64,000 nt of DNA. It comes from Acidobacteriota bacterium. Lineage in GTDB: Bacteria; Acidobacteriota; Terriglobia; Terriglobales; Acidobacteriaceae. Both the position numbers and the translations under genes were made by a program. Below the pieces are notes generated by a model. It worked only from the letters and a program-made list of their open reading frames with translations, searched no databases and was not told the origin of the DNA. How positions within the stretch are numbered: the first letter of the stretch is position 1; the number at the start of each line of letters is the position of its first letter. Shown here one piece after another: positions 1 through 8,681 of the stretch. The stretch lies in NCBI GenBank assembly GCA_021792135.1, contig JAJYVF010000007.1, positions 1 to 64,000 on the forward strand. The letters run 5' to 3'.

Positions 1-134
1 TCCTCCTGTTCCTCAATCCGTCCTCCGGCTTCGGAATCCACTCCCGAAACCAAACTACGGATCCAGCTGTTCAGGTGGGGCCAAATCAGATGCGCGAAAG
101 GAGCCAGCTCAGAGTAGCGAAATCAACAGGTATC
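1..134. other. No gene seen; left flank of CRISPR array, possible leader side
   Basis: No supported reading frame lies here. The repeats to the right end in ATTGAAAC on the plus strand, which is the usual 3' end of type I-C repeats in the transcribed direction, so by family knowledge the leader should be on this side. The stretch is not obviously AT-rich and I see no clear promoter. It could equally be the edge of a deletion. Any cas genes would be left of the window. Confidence 0.3.
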
Positions 135-368
135 GTCGCGCCCCACACGGGGCGCGTGGATTGAAACAACATGGCAGGCGGCCTGCGACGATTCCAGCGA
201 TGTCGCGCCCCACACGGGGCGCGTGGATTGAAACTCGAAGCTGAGGCAATCGTCGATAACGCTTTGCGAGTCGCGCCCCACACGGGGCGCGTGGATTGAA
301 ACAACAACACCTGTGTGGGATCCGCGGATCAGCAGGTCGCGCCCCACACGGGGCGCGTGGATTGAAAC
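135..368 (+). CRISPR. Short CRISPR array, four 33-nt repeats, type I-C-like
   Basis: Four identical 33-nt repeats lie at 135-167, 202-234, 270-302 and 336-368. They are separated by three unrelated spacers of 34, 35 and 33 nt (168-201, 235-269, 303-335). Each repeat starts GTCGCGCCCC and ends GTGGATTGAAAC. It contains a 7-bp palindrome (GCGCCCC/GGGGCGC) around an ACAC loop, the hairpin layout expected for Cas5d-type processing in subtype I-C. The last repeat is followed by 35 nt of unique sequence (369-403) and then only GTCGC (404-408), the first five bases of a repeat, so the array looks cut off on the right inside a fifth repeat. No cas gene occurs within the window. The array is certain from the repeats; the subtype is inferred from repeat sequence only. 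Confidence 0.97.
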
Positions 369-804
369 CAGAGCCTCGCGGCCCTCGCCGGATACGTCGT
401 CGGGTCGCCATCCCGAAAAGATCAGTGGAGCCCAGAAACGTTCGTTATGGGCCCTACCTCAGATTCGCTTCATGGCCGAGGTTCGGTCCCATTTCCGAAG
501 CCCTGCCTGCTGCTTCATCGCCTTTCCGTGTCGAATTGCGGCACTCAACCGGCATAAGGGCGGCGGGGATGGTGTGTCCTATCTGGTTCCGGGAAAGGCT
601 ATATTGATCGCCTACTCAGTGTCTGTGCCGCACGCGGCTCGTCCATTCGAACGTGCCAGCGAGCGAATGCTGATCTGATCTCCCTTCTACTCCCTTCCCC
701 TGGCAAAGGCCGCCCTTGATAATACCTCCCAGTCGCAAAGATTCACGTCCAGTTTTTCCGGGCCCAGTACATGTGTGCCTGCTTCATCCGAAAGGAACTC
801 CCCC
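369..804. other. Gene-free stretch after the CRISPR array
   Basis: The first 35 nt (369-403) have spacer length and run into GTCGC, so they are probably a fourth spacer left with a truncated repeat. Beyond about 409 no frame resembles a protein and no repeat, tRNA or clear hairpin was found. An AAGGA Shine-Dalgarno at 793-797 precedes the recombinase relic starting at 805. Confidence 0.4.
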
Positions 805-1620
805 ATGCAAGCCCAGGCATGTTCTCTGGCCCCACAGGCATCCAGCCTCGCGGATCTGATGGAGAAGGCACAGACTTTCGTCGCTTCTGGCAAAGCTCCC
901 GCCACTCTCAGGGCTTACCGCAGTGACTGGCGGGACTTCGAATCGTGGTGTCAGTCCCATCACCTGCCAGTCGCTCCCGTCCACCCCCGAAACGGTCGCT
1001 CTCTATATCGCGGACCGCGCTTCCTCCCTCGCCGCCGGCACCATTACGCGCCGGCACACCTCCATCACCAAAGCCCATCGCGCCGCAGGGTACAAGGACT
1101 CGCCGGCCACCACCAATTCGTCGGCAAGACCCTCCATCGAAGTCGGAGACATTACTTTCCATCAGGATGGCGTCGTGATCGATCTGCGCCGTTCGAATAT
1201 GGATCAGGAAGGCGCCGGCCGCCAGGTGGGGCCGCCTTTCGGGGCCGGCGAGGAGACCTGCCCCGTTCGTGCCCTGCAGCGCAGGCTGATGGAGTCCGGC
1301 ATCACGGCCGGACTTGCCTTTCGCTATGTCTCCGGTTACGGGCGCGTGGCCAAGCGCGGTCTCAACCGGGACTCCATCGGCCGGCTGCTGAAACAGGCCG
1401 CGGCTCGCGCCGGAATGAAGGTCGCGCACCTCGGCGGTCACAGCCTGCACGCCGGGCATTTTACCCAGGCGGCGCGCAACTGGGTCACGGAGCGGGTGAT
1501 CATGCAGCAGACCGGCCACAAAACCGTGGCCACGCTGCGGCGTTATCCGGAAGGGCGGGATGTTTCGGGAAAATGCGGCGGCTGGGCTGGGCATCTGCGC
1601 TGGCGCCAGGGTCCGGGAAA
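805..1620 (+). pseudogene. Decayed tyrosine recombinase (phage-integrase family)
   Basis: The relic reads in three frames. The N-terminal SAM-like core-binding part (ATLRAYRSDWRDFESWCQ) is open until about 978. One extra base near 979 shifts it to the frame that continues with PETVALYIADRASSLAAGTI and TRRHTSITKAHRAAG. After KDSPATTNSS the text jumps directly to VGDITFHQDGVVIDLRRS, so about 50-60 residues that normally carry the first catalytic Arg are missing. The HxxR box reads GGHSLHAGH, with Arg replaced by His. TGHKTV and the Tyr of LRRY survive. A second shift just after LRRY moves the tail (MFRENAAAGLGI) to a third frame near 1555. An active enzyme needs R-H-R-H-Y, so this one is dead. 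It lies between the CRISPR array and a second integrase relic. Earlier GTG start at 775 is possible; ATG 805 has the better Shine-Dalgarno. Confidence 0.9.
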
Positions 1621-1797
1621 ATTCCGTTCTCGGACTCTGGCGCCGGCGCGTCAAGCGTTTTCCTGTCCGCCGTCGTTTGTCCGCAGTTTTGGCCGACTCA
1701 TTGGCACCATCCTGGGCAATCGCCTGTTCAACCAAAGCTCAGCGAATGTTCTGAGCCTTCGGCGCAGTACATTCCTGAACTCCACGGAGACCTATTC

Positions 1798-2097
1798 ATG
1801 TACGACGACAGCTACCAAGAGAGCGGCAGTTCTCAGCTCATCGAGATTCCCGGAGCTCACCTGCTCGGCTTAGAACTGCTCTATCCATTCGATTTTGTGC
1901 GGCAATCGGAGGACATTTTTCCGACACCTCAGGTCCCCACTTTTTATCAACAGTACCCGCCGGCAGACTGGCAGCCGAACCCTGGTACCTCCCGATTGGG
2001 GCGCGCGATCAGCATTGCCTTCCTGATCATTGCCTGCCTCGCCTGTCCCCTCCTGATTCCCGTGATTTATGCGAGTCGCAAAGGCGGCCGCCGCTGA
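1798..2097 (+). CDS. Hypothetical 99-residue protein with a C-terminal membrane segment
   Basis: Predicted from ATG 1798 with GGAG about 8 nt upstream, reading to 2097. The first 70 residues are soluble and rich in Tyr, Pro and Gln (begins MYDDSYQESGS). Residues about 70-90 form one hydrophobic helix (AISIAFLIIACLACPLLIPV) followed by a basic end (KGGRR), so a tail-anchored or single-pass inner-membrane protein is likely. The same frame is open upstream through the recombinase relic, but that upstream part is not coding. I do not recognise a family. It lies inside the worn accessory region and may itself be a remnant. Confidence 0.5.
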   Translation: MYDDSYQESGSSQLIEIPGAHLLGLELLYPFDFVRQSEDIFPTPQVPTFYQQYPPADWQPNPGTSRLGRAISIAFLIIACLACPLLIPVIYASRKGGRR

Positions 2098-2302
2098 AGT
2101 CGTCATTGTGGCTGCGATGTCGACGGAGTTGGTGTCGACTGCTTAGCAGACCAGCGGTCAGATGCGCCGTCGTGGCCAAACAAGGAGGCGCCGTGCGTCA
2201 GCCATGCTGGTCTGTAGGAGGAGAGCCGATGATTTTGCCTGTGGATTGTCTCTTTTAAAACGTCGTGAAGTTTGAAGACGATTGGATTAGATAGTCCACT
2301 GG

Positions 2303-2788
2303 TTACGCGAATGTAGTCACCTGAATGGCACGAATATCCGTGAGTCGCTTTTTTACGTTCGCCCGCAGCGCTTCTCCCGACTTCAGTTTTTCGAGATAAT
2401 CCGCCCAGGCCTCCATCATCAGGCGCCGTTCAGGGAGAAAGGTTGTCCGATTGTAGGCGCGCCCGTTGGGATCGATGACCTGATGGCCGAGTTGGTGCTC
2501 AATCAGATCCGTCCGAATTTGCAGTTCCTGCGCAAGAACCGTTCGGGCGGTGGCCCGGAAACCATGCCCGCACATCTCGTCCTGGGGAATTCCCATGCGA
2601 CGAAGGGCCATGTTCACCGCGTTGTCGCTGATGCAGCGGTCATTCTTTCGATTACAGGGGGAAACAAACTCTCCGTCCCATAACCTGTATGACTTTTTGC
2701 ACGCCGGCTGTTTCCCGTCGCCGGTGCCGGATGCCTCCCGGGCTTTCTTCGGTTTGGCATTCCTGATCTGGAGATCCGTCAGCGGCAT
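2303..2788 (-). pseudogene. P4-type tyrosine integrase reduced by an in-frame internal deletion
   Basis: From ATG 2788 the product begins MPLTDLQIRNAKPK and SYRLWDGE, the DUF4102 arm-binding start of P4-like integrases. It then passes almost at once into the C-terminal catalytic part (NAVNMALRRMGIP, CGHGFRATART, EHQLGHQV, YNRTTFLPERR). Full-length relatives are about 400 residues; this is 161. The HxxR, H and Tyr motifs are intact, but the core-binding domain and the first catalytic Arg are gone, so it should not recombine. The gene sits about 160 bp beyond the 3' end of tRNA-Glu and on the same strand, the typical place for an integrase that inserted its island at a tRNA. The deleted frame stayed open, so a short protein could still be made. 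Confidence 0.87.
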
Positions 2789-2951
2789 TTGGGGGCAACT
2801 CGTTTCTGCGGGAAGTGAGTTGCCCCCATTGTTGCCCCCAGATTTTTCGGCTGTCAACGGACGGCGGCGGACAATCTTGACGAAGGCAACGAGCAGAATC
2901 ATCAACTTAGGGGAATTGCCGGACAACGTCGGATGGGCTCGGAAGGGGGCT

Positions 2952-3028
<77 letters not shown>

Positions 3029-3464
3029 GTGCGAGGAGGGGAACTTTTCTCCTCAACTATAACAGAGCAGCGCGGCCGGTACGGAGTCGATGGCCCGCAG
3101 GCTGGGCCACCGAAGCGGCATCCGTCACAATCACCTCAGTCCGCATGCCCTCGACGGTCTGCGGCATGGGCAGCGATGAGGCAGGCGATTGTGGAACTGG
3201 AGATGAAGGCGCCGAAGGTGGCGCGGCTTCCGGAGGTCGCCCAGGCAGCACGCCTGACCGTGCAAGACCGCAGAGGTTTCCGTCCTGCAGCATGGTGACC
3301 GACATCACAGCGTACGAATGCTCGCCGGGAGTAACGTGATTCGTTTTGGCTGGGAGGCACATGCGAACACCAGCAAGCGGTATCGGTGGGGCAAAGTCGG
3401 GCGATGATTGCTCCGCAAGCAGCGGCGGCGCAGCCGTCGGCGAAGACGGCGGAGGCAGCCTCTC
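3029..3464. other. Intergenic stretch between tRNA-Glu and the CoA-transferase operon
   Basis: About 430 bases separate the tRNA from the operon start, and the operon promoter should lie here on the plus strand. One minus-strand frame, 3362 down to 3057 (101 codons, begins MCLPAKTNHV, with a Pro/Ser-rich middle), reads somewhat like a protein but has no Shine-Dalgarno and no family I know, so I do not call it. GGAGG at 3451-3455 is the ribosome-binding site of the next gene. Confidence 0.35.
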
Positions 3465-4787
3465 ATGATCTGGCGCGACGAATACAAGGCCCGGCTCATG
3501 ACCCCGGCCGCGGCGCTGGGGTCGGTTCGATCCGGCGATCGCGTCTGGATCCAGTCGGGGTGCGGCACGCCTTCCACGCTCGTCGATGCGCTGGTGGCGC
3601 AGGCCGGCGGCCTCCGGGATGTGGAGGTGGTCCACATGATGACCCTGGGCAGCGCGGATTACACCCGGCCGGAGTACGAGGGCCACTTTCGCCACCGCGG
3701 CCTCTTCCTGGGGTCCAACGTGCGCGAAGCCGTCGCCGCCGGCCGCGCCGACTACACCCCCATTTTCCTGAGCGAGATCGAAGGCCTCTTCGAGAGCGGT
3801 GTCCTGCCCCTCCAGGTCGTTCTCCTGCAGGTCTCCCCGCCCGATGCTCACGGTTTCGTGAGCCTGGGAACGACGGTGGACTGCACCCTGACCGCCGTGC
3901 AGCATGCAAGAACAGTAATTGCCGAGGTCAACGACCGCATGCCCCGCACCCACGGCGATACCTTCCTCCATGTGAACCGGATTTCGGCCTTCGTGGAAAC
4001 CTCCCGGCCGCTGCTGGAGTTTTCCACCGATCACTTTACGGATATCCACCTGCGCGTGGCCCGCAATGTGGCCTCGCTGATTCCGGACGGCGCTACCCTG
4101 CAGACCGGCATCGGCGGAATCCCCGAAGCGGTCCTGACCTGTCTCGACGACAAGCGTGACCTGGGAATCCACACGGAGATGTGCCCGGACGGCATCATCG
4201 AGCTCATCGAGTCGGGCGTGATCAACGGCGAGCGGAAGTCCCTGCACCGGCGCAAGGCGGTGCTGGCCTTTGTGCTCGGGTCGCAGCGGCTCTTCGACTT
4301 CCTCGACGATAACCCAATTTTCGAGTTTCGCTCGGTTTCCTATACCAACGACCCCTTTGTGGTGGCGCACAACGACCGCATGGTGGCCATCAACTCCGCT
4401 TTGCAGATCGATCTGACCGGCCAGGTCTGTGCGGATTCTCTTGGAACGAAACCCTACAGCGGCTTCGGCGGGCAGCTGGATTTCATCCGCGGCGCCGCCC
4501 GCTCCCGGGGCGGAGTGCCCATCATCGCTCTGCCCTCCACAGCGCTGCACGGCGAGATTTCGCGCATCGTCCCCGTGCTCGATCCCGGCGCCGGAGTCGT
4601 CACCTCGCGGGCCGATGTGCATTACGTCGTCACGGAGCACGGCATCGCGTACCTGCATGGCAGGACCCTGCGGGAGCGCGCCGAGGCCCTGATTGCCATT
4701 GCCGATCCGCGGTTCCAGGGCGAACTGGAGGATTTTGCGCTGCGCTCCCACTACCTGGAACGCAGAACGGCGGCGGCCTTCGCCTGA
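3465..4787 (+). CDS. Acetyl-CoA hydrolase/transferase family CoA-transferase (4-hydroxybutyrate CoA-transferase type)
   Basis: A 440-residue cytoplasmic enzyme of the class I CoA-transferase group that includes 4-hydroxybutyrate, butyrate and acetate CoA-transferases. ATG 3465 is chosen because GGAGG lies 9 nt upstream; the open frame above it is an Arg-run artefact. The glycine-rich stretch [10 protein letters not shown] (about 215-224) and the Glu of [10 protein letters not shown] (E238) match the catalytic glutamate that carries the CoA thioester. The C-terminal domain contains GQLDFIRGA and [10 protein letters not shown]. It heads an operon of 2-oxoacid:ferredoxin oxidoreductase, aminotransferase and glutamate dehydrogenase genes, with only 31 nt to the next gene. 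The context suggests it swaps CoA between branched acyl-CoA and acetate or another acid. The exact substrate cannot be read from sequence, and hydrolase activity is an alternative. Confidence 0.88.
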   Translation: MIWRDEYKARLMTPAAALGSVRSGDRVWIQSGCGTPSTLVDALVAQAGGLRDVEVVHMMTLGSADYTRPEYEGHFRHRGLFLGSNVREAVAAGRADYTPIFLSEIEGLFESGVLPLQVVLLQVSPPDAHGFVSLGTTVDCTLTAVQHARTVIAEVNDRMPRTHGDTFLHVNRISAFVETSRPLLEFSTDHFTDIHLRVARNVASLIPDGATLQTGIGGIPEAVLTCLDDKRDLGIHTEMCPDGIIELIESGVINGERKSLHRRKAVLAFVLGSQRLFDFLDDNPIFEFRSVSYTNDPFVVAHNDRMVAINSALQIDLTGQVCADSLGTKPYSGFGGQLDFIRGAARSRGGVPIIALPSTALHGEISRIVPVLDPGAGVVTSRADVHYVVTEHGIAYLHGRTLRERAEALIAIADPRFQGELEDFALRSHYLERRTAAAFA

Positions 4788-4818
4788 GGTCGGAGGACCG
4801 GAAAGGAGCTTGAGCTCG

Positions 4819-5103
4819 ATGGACGCGCTGAAACGGGATCGTGGGCACCTGCGGGTCAATGCCGAAGAGTGCAAGGGCTGCGGCCTCTGTATAGAGGCCT
4901 GCCCGCCGAAGGTCATCCGGCTGACCGAGCGGATCAATCATTACGGCTACCGGACCGCCGAGTATACCGGCGCCGGCTGTACCGGCTGCGGAATCTGCTT
5001 CCAGGTCTGCCCGGAGCCGGGAGCCATCACCGTGCTGCGCCTGGTGACGCCACGCAGCGGGGTGCCGCGCCGCAACCACACCGCCACCACGGGGGCAATC
5101 TGA
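4819..5103 (+). CDS. vorD: 2-oxoacid:ferredoxin oxidoreductase, ferredoxin-like (delta) subunit
   Basis: A 94-residue dicluster ferredoxin starting at ATG 4819 with AAAGGAG 10 nt upstream. Two [4Fe-4S] motifs are visible, [12 protein letters not shown] at about 17-28 and [12 protein letters not shown] at about 55-66. Each has the CxxCxxCxxxCP pattern. It should pass electrons from the thiamine-diphosphate subunit to free ferredoxin. The stop overlaps the next start (TGATG at 5101-5105), so the two are translationally coupled. The name vorD rests on the VorB-like partner; korD is the alternative if the complex uses 2-oxoglutarate. Confidence 0.88.
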   Translation: MDALKRDRGHLRVNAEECKGCGLCIEACPPKVIRLTERINHYGYRTAEYTGAGCTGCGICFQVCPEPGAITVLRLVTPRSGVPRRNHTATTGAI

Positions 5104-6194
5104 TGCACAGGCAGCTGATGAAGGGCAACGAGGCGATCATCCGCAGCGCCATTCTCGCTGGGTGCCGGGCCTTCTACGGCTATCCGATTACCCCGGCCAG
5201 TGAAATCGCGGAGGCCGCGGCGATCTACATGCCCGAGGCTGGCGGAGTGTTTCTGCAGGCCGAAAGCGAAGTCGCGGCCATTAACATGATCTACGGCGCG
5301 GCAGCTGCCGGCGAGCGCGCCATGACCGCCTCCAGCGGCCCCGGCATCAGCCTGATGCAGGAAGGGGTCAGTTATATGGCAGGCGCCGAGCTGCCCTGCG
5401 TCATTGTCGACATCACCCGCGCGGGTCCGGGCCTCGGCAATATTGCCTCCGAGCAGGGCGATTACCACCAGGTCGTCAAGGGCGGCGGCCATGGCAACTA
5501 CCGCACTCTCGTCCTGGCCCCCCACTCGGTGCAGGAAATGGCCGACCTGACGGCCCTTGCCTTTGAACTGGCGGACCGTTACCGCAATCCCGTGGTGGTG
5601 ATGGCCGATGGCTTCATCGGCCAGATGATGGAGCCGGTCGAATTCCCCACGACCGCCACCAGCCCCAGGATCCCGAAGTGGGCTGTGGCGGGAACGGAGG
5701 AGTCACGCGGCAATCTGATCAGCTCGATTCATCTGGAGCCGGACAAACAGGAAGCACATGAGCGCCAGCTGGAGGCCAAGTACACCATCGCCCAGCGTCG
5801 CGAGGCGCGCGCCGAGGAATGGTGGACCGATACTGCCGACATCGTGCTGGTGGGCTACGGCATTGCGGCGCGCATCCTGAAGGCCGTCGCAGCGGAAGCC
5901 CGAGCCGAGGGTCTGCGTGTCGGGGTGCTGCGTCCCATCACGCTCTTCCCCTTCCCCGCCGAGCACTTCCGGCGGGCAGCGGCCCACGCGCAGGTTTTTC
6001 TGGTGGTGGAAATGAGCAACGGGCAGTTGCTCGAGGACGTCCGGCTGGCGCTTAACGGCGCGCGGCCCGCAGAGTTCCTTAACCGGATGGGCGGCAATGT
6101 GCCGTCGCATGCCGAGGTGCTGGAGTCTGTGCACAGCCTCGCGCAGCAAATCCCTCCGGCGGAGGAAAGACAGGGACTGGTGGCCCATGTCTGA
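5103..6194 (+). CDS. vorB: 2-oxoacid:ferredoxin oxidoreductase alpha subunit, VorB-like (3-methyl-2-oxobutanoate)
   Basis: A 363-residue subunit of the pyruvate/2-oxoacid:ferredoxin oxidoreductase family. It starts with [13 protein letters not shown] and [12 protein letters not shown], then [47 protein letters not shown] and [17 protein letters not shown]. These blocks resemble the alpha subunit called VorB in 2-oxoisovalerate oxidoreductases more than KorA. The C-terminal third is the transketolase-C-like domain ([20 protein letters not shown]). ATG 5103 overlaps the ferredoxin stop, and the end overlaps the next gene by 8 nt. With the neighbouring aminotransferase this points to branched-chain 2-oxoacids (from Val, Leu, Ile). 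The substrate is inference from similarity and context. Confidence 0.9.
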   Translation: MHRQLMKGNEAIIRSAILAGCRAFYGYPITPASEIAEAAAIYMPEAGGVFLQAESEVAAINMIYGAAAAGERAMTASSGPGISLMQEGVSYMAGAELPCVIVDITRAGPGLGNIASEQGDYHQVVKGGGHGNYRTLVLAPHSVQEMADLTALAFELADRYRNPVVVMADGFIGQMMEPVEFPTTATSPRIPKWAVAGTEESRGNLISSIHLEPDKQEAHERQLEAKYTIAQRREARAEEWWTDTADIVLVGYGIAARILKAVAAEARAEGLRVGVLRPITLFPFPAEHFRRAAAHAQVFLVVEMSNGQLLEDVRLALNGARPAEFLNRMGGNVPSHAEVLESVHSLAQQIPPAEERQGLVAHV

Positions 6195-7650
6195 GGAAAC
6201 CGAGTACGAAATCGCTCTGAGCAGGCCGAAGGCCTTTTACTCAGCTTTCGAGCGCAAGGAAGAGCTGCAGCACCAGACACACTATTGCCCCGGCTGCGGC
6301 CACGGCATCGTCCACAAGATGCTGGCGCAGGCGATCGACAGCCTGGAGATCCAAAACCGCACCGTCCTGATCAGCCCCGTTGGATGTTCGGTCTTCGCCT
6401 ACTACTACTTCGATGTGGGCAACATTCAGGCAGCCCATGGACGCGCCTCCGCCGTGGCAACCGCGGTGAAGCGCACCCGCCCCGACAGTATCGTGATCAG
6501 CTACCAAGGAGACGGCGACCTGGCGGCCATCGGCTCGGCGGAGATCCTCCACGCGGCCAATCGCGGTGAGAACATTACCGTCATCTTCGTCAACAACACC
6601 ATCTACAGCATGACTGGCGGCCAGGTTGCGCCGACCACCCTCCTGGGACAGGTAAGCACCACCACGCCGAAAGGCCGTCAGGCCGGAAACGAGGGCTACC
6701 CGCTGCACGTCAGTGAACTGCTGGCAACGCTCCAGGCTCCGGTCTACATCGAGCGCGTCGGCCTTGGCGACAATCGGCAGATTGCGCAGGCCGCCCGGGC
6801 CGTCCGGCGGGCGGTGGAGAATCAGGCACGCGGCCTGGGATTTTCCTTCGTCGAAATCCTTTCTCCCTGCCCAACCATCTGGAAGATGTCGCCCGTCGAA
6901 GCCCAGCACTGGGTCCGCGACGTCATGGAGAAGACCTTCCCGCTGGGCGTTCTCCGCGACCTCATCGCCCAGGCGGAGCCCCGGCCCGTTCCCCGTCCGG
7001 CGCCCTCTCTGGACGAAATCCCACGCATCCTCGGAGTAGCCCCACCCGCACCAGCGGCCTCCGCTGAACGCTCTTCGCCGAAGCCCGCCAGCCCGCTCGA
7101 CCTGCAGGTGCGGGTCGCCGGTTTCGGCGGCCAGGGCGTCCTGCTGCTGGGCGAGATGCTGGCCGAAGCCGGCCTCGATGCGGGGCTCGAGGTCTCCTGG
7201 CTCCCCTCCTACGGACCGGAGATGCGCTCCGGCACCTCGAACTGCCATGTGCGCCTCGCTCAGGAGCCTGTTGACTCGCCCCTGGTCGCACATCCCGACG
7301 TGCTGGTTGCGATGAACGAGCCGTCGCTGATCAAGTTCGCCGCCACGGTACGGCGCGGTGGCTGGATTGTCTACAACGGCGAGGCTGTGCCTGCGGAGTG
7401 TCCGGCCGAAGGCGTCCACATCCTGGCTCGTCCCTTCACCCACATTGCCGACGAGCTGGGCGACGCACGCGCGGCCAACATGTTGATGCTCGGGGCCCTG
7501 CTGGAAATTGCCGGGAGCCTGCCGCAGGCCAGCGTGGATGCCGCGCTCATGCGGCTGGTCAAAAGCCCCCGGTGGCTGGAACTGGACGAGCGCGCCATGA
7601 CCCGGGGGCGCGAGCTGTTTCAGGAAGCGTTCGAGGGGGTGCGCCGATGA
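6187..7650 (+). CDS. vorA: Fused beta (TPP-binding) and gamma subunits of 2-oxoacid:ferredoxin oxidoreductase
   Basis: A 487-residue protein carrying two subunits that are separate in most complexes. Residues 1 to about 260 are the thiamine-diphosphate beta subunit: HYCPGCGHG at 32-40, SPVGCSVF, and the GDGDLAAIG...NNTIY cofactor motif at about 108-140. A Pro/Ala-rich linker (about 263-304, [20 protein letters not shown]) leads to the gamma subunit from about 305: [32 protein letters not shown] and the [14 protein letters not shown] region. ATG 6187 overlaps the alpha-subunit end by 8 nt, and the stop overlaps the next ATG (ATGA at 7647-7650). The fusion fixes subunit stoichiometry. The reaction is 2-oxoacid + CoA + oxidised ferredoxin to acyl-CoA + CO2 + reduced ferredoxin. 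Confidence 0.9.
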   Translation: MSEETEYEIALSRPKAFYSAFERKEELQHQTHYCPGCGHGIVHKMLAQAIDSLEIQNRTVLISPVGCSVFAYYYFDVGNIQAAHGRASAVATAVKRTRPDSIVISYQGDGDLAAIGSAEILHAANRGENITVIFVNNTIYSMTGGQVAPTTLLGQVSTTTPKGRQAGNEGYPLHVSELLATLQAPVYIERVGLGDNRQIAQAARAVRRAVENQARGLGFSFVEILSPCPTIWKMSPVEAQHWVRDVMEKTFPLGVLRDLIAQAEPRPVPRPAPSLDEIPRILGVAPPAPAASAERSSPKPASPLDLQVRVAGFGGQGVLLLGEMLAEAGLDAGLEVSWLPSYGPEMRSGTSNCHVRLAQEPVDSPLVAHPDVLVAMNEPSLIKFAATVRRGGWIVYNGEAVPAECPAEGVHILARPFTHIADELGDARAANMLMLGALLEIAGSLPQASVDAALMRLVKSPRWLELDERAMTRGRELFQEAFEGVRR

Positions 7651-8630
7651 AAACCGAAACGAATCCGGATCTCATTGTCTATTTCCGCGGCGAATATGTC
7701 CCGCTGCGCGAGGCGCGGGTCGGGATTCTCACCCATGCGCTCCATTACGGAACCGGAGTCTTCGAGGGCATTCGCGGATACTGGGATGACGCCGGGCAGC
7801 AGCTCTTTCTGATGCGTCCGGTGGACCACTACCGGCGCTGGAGGCAGAACTGCGGCATTCTGCGCATCTCCGTTCCACCGCCGGCCGAGCAACTGGCGGA
7901 GATTACGGTCGAGCTGATTCGCCGCAATGCCTTCCGGACCGACATCTACGTGCGGCCCATCGCCTGGAAATGCGCGGAGCGCATCGGTGTCAGCACCGAT
8001 GACGAAGATGCCTTCGCCATCGTCGCGCTGCCTTTCGGCGAGTATCTGCCCAGCGACAACGGGCTGCACGCCGGCATCTCGTCATGGCGGCGCATTGACG
8101 ACAACGCGATCCCGGCCCGCGCCAAAATCTGCGGAGCCTACGTCAACAGCGCGCTCGCCAGCGACGATGCGCGGCGGGAAGGCTTCGATGAGGCCATTCT
8201 GCTCAACGAGAGCGGCCACGTTGCCGAAGGTGCCACCTGCAACCTGTTCATGCTGCGGAAGGGGAAACTGATCACGCCGCCGGTGACCGAGAACGTGCTG
8301 GAAGGGATTACCCGCGACACCATCATGACCCTGGCCCAGCTGGAGCTCGCGCTGCATGTGGTGGAGCGGCCGATCGATCGCAGCGAGCTGTACATCTGCG
8401 ACGAGCTGTTTCTCACCGGGACAGCGGTAGGCATCGCGCCGGTCGTGCGCGTCGACCACCGGCCCGTGAAGGATGGGTCTGTAGGCACGGTGAGCCGCGA
8501 TCTGCGGCGCATGTACTCCGATGCAGCACTGGGACGTTTGAGCGCGTACCGGAAGTGGGTTCTTCCGGTGGGTTCAGAAAAGCAGGAGCCGGAGTTGCAC
8601 GCGGCTTCGCTGGCAGAAACGACGGTATGA
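7647..8630 (+). CDS. ilvE: Branched-chain amino acid aminotransferase (class IV)
   Basis: A 327-residue PLP-dependent fold-type IV transaminase. Recognisable blocks are LTHALHYGTGVFEGIRGY (about 28-45), the PLP lysine in ARAKICGAY (K160), and EGATCNLF (about 194-201). FLTGTAVGIAPVV follows in the last third. It interconverts Val, Leu or Ile with their 2-oxoacids using 2-oxoglutarate/glutamate. The ATGA overlap with the VorA-VorC fusion gene and the following glutamate dehydrogenase suggest a catabolic role: amino groups go to 2-oxoglutarate, and glutamate dehydrogenase regenerates it. The C-terminal ~30 residues (after YRKWVLPVG) run a little beyond the usual length. Biosynthetic use cannot be excluded. 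Confidence 0.92.
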   Translation: MKTETNPDLIVYFRGEYVPLREARVGILTHALHYGTGVFEGIRGYWDDAGQQLFLMRPVDHYRRWRQNCGILRISVPPPAEQLAEITVELIRRNAFRTDIYVRPIAWKCAERIGVSTDDEDAFAIVALPFGEYLPSDNGLHAGISSWRRIDDNAIPARAKICGAYVNSALASDDARREGFDEAILLNESGHVAEGATCNLFMLRKGKLITPPVTENVLEGITRDTIMTLAQLELALHVVERPIDRSELYICDELFLTGTAVGIAPVVRVDHRPVKDGSVGTVSRDLRRMYSDAALGRLSAYRKWVLPVGSEKQEPELHAASLAETTV

Positions 8631-8681
8631 AGCGAATGCCTGCGAGTTCGTGCGCGCCCCTCTGGTAAGGAGGGTTCAAAG

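Noticed and set aside
2147-2214. Nine-base inverted repeat CAGACCAGC ... GCTGGTCTG
   Set aside because: The arms are short, 50 nt apart and unassociated with a transposase; chance is a sufficient explanation, although an old element end cannot be excluded.
3057-4937. Long minus-strand open frame (626 codons) opposite the CoA-transferase gene
   Set aside because: It is the antisense of a well-supported gene; GC-rich codon use keeps the opposite frame open, and the translation shows no domain.
6241-7443. 400-codon minus-strand frame opposite the fused oxidoreductase subunit
   Set aside because: Antisense frame without start signals or motifs.
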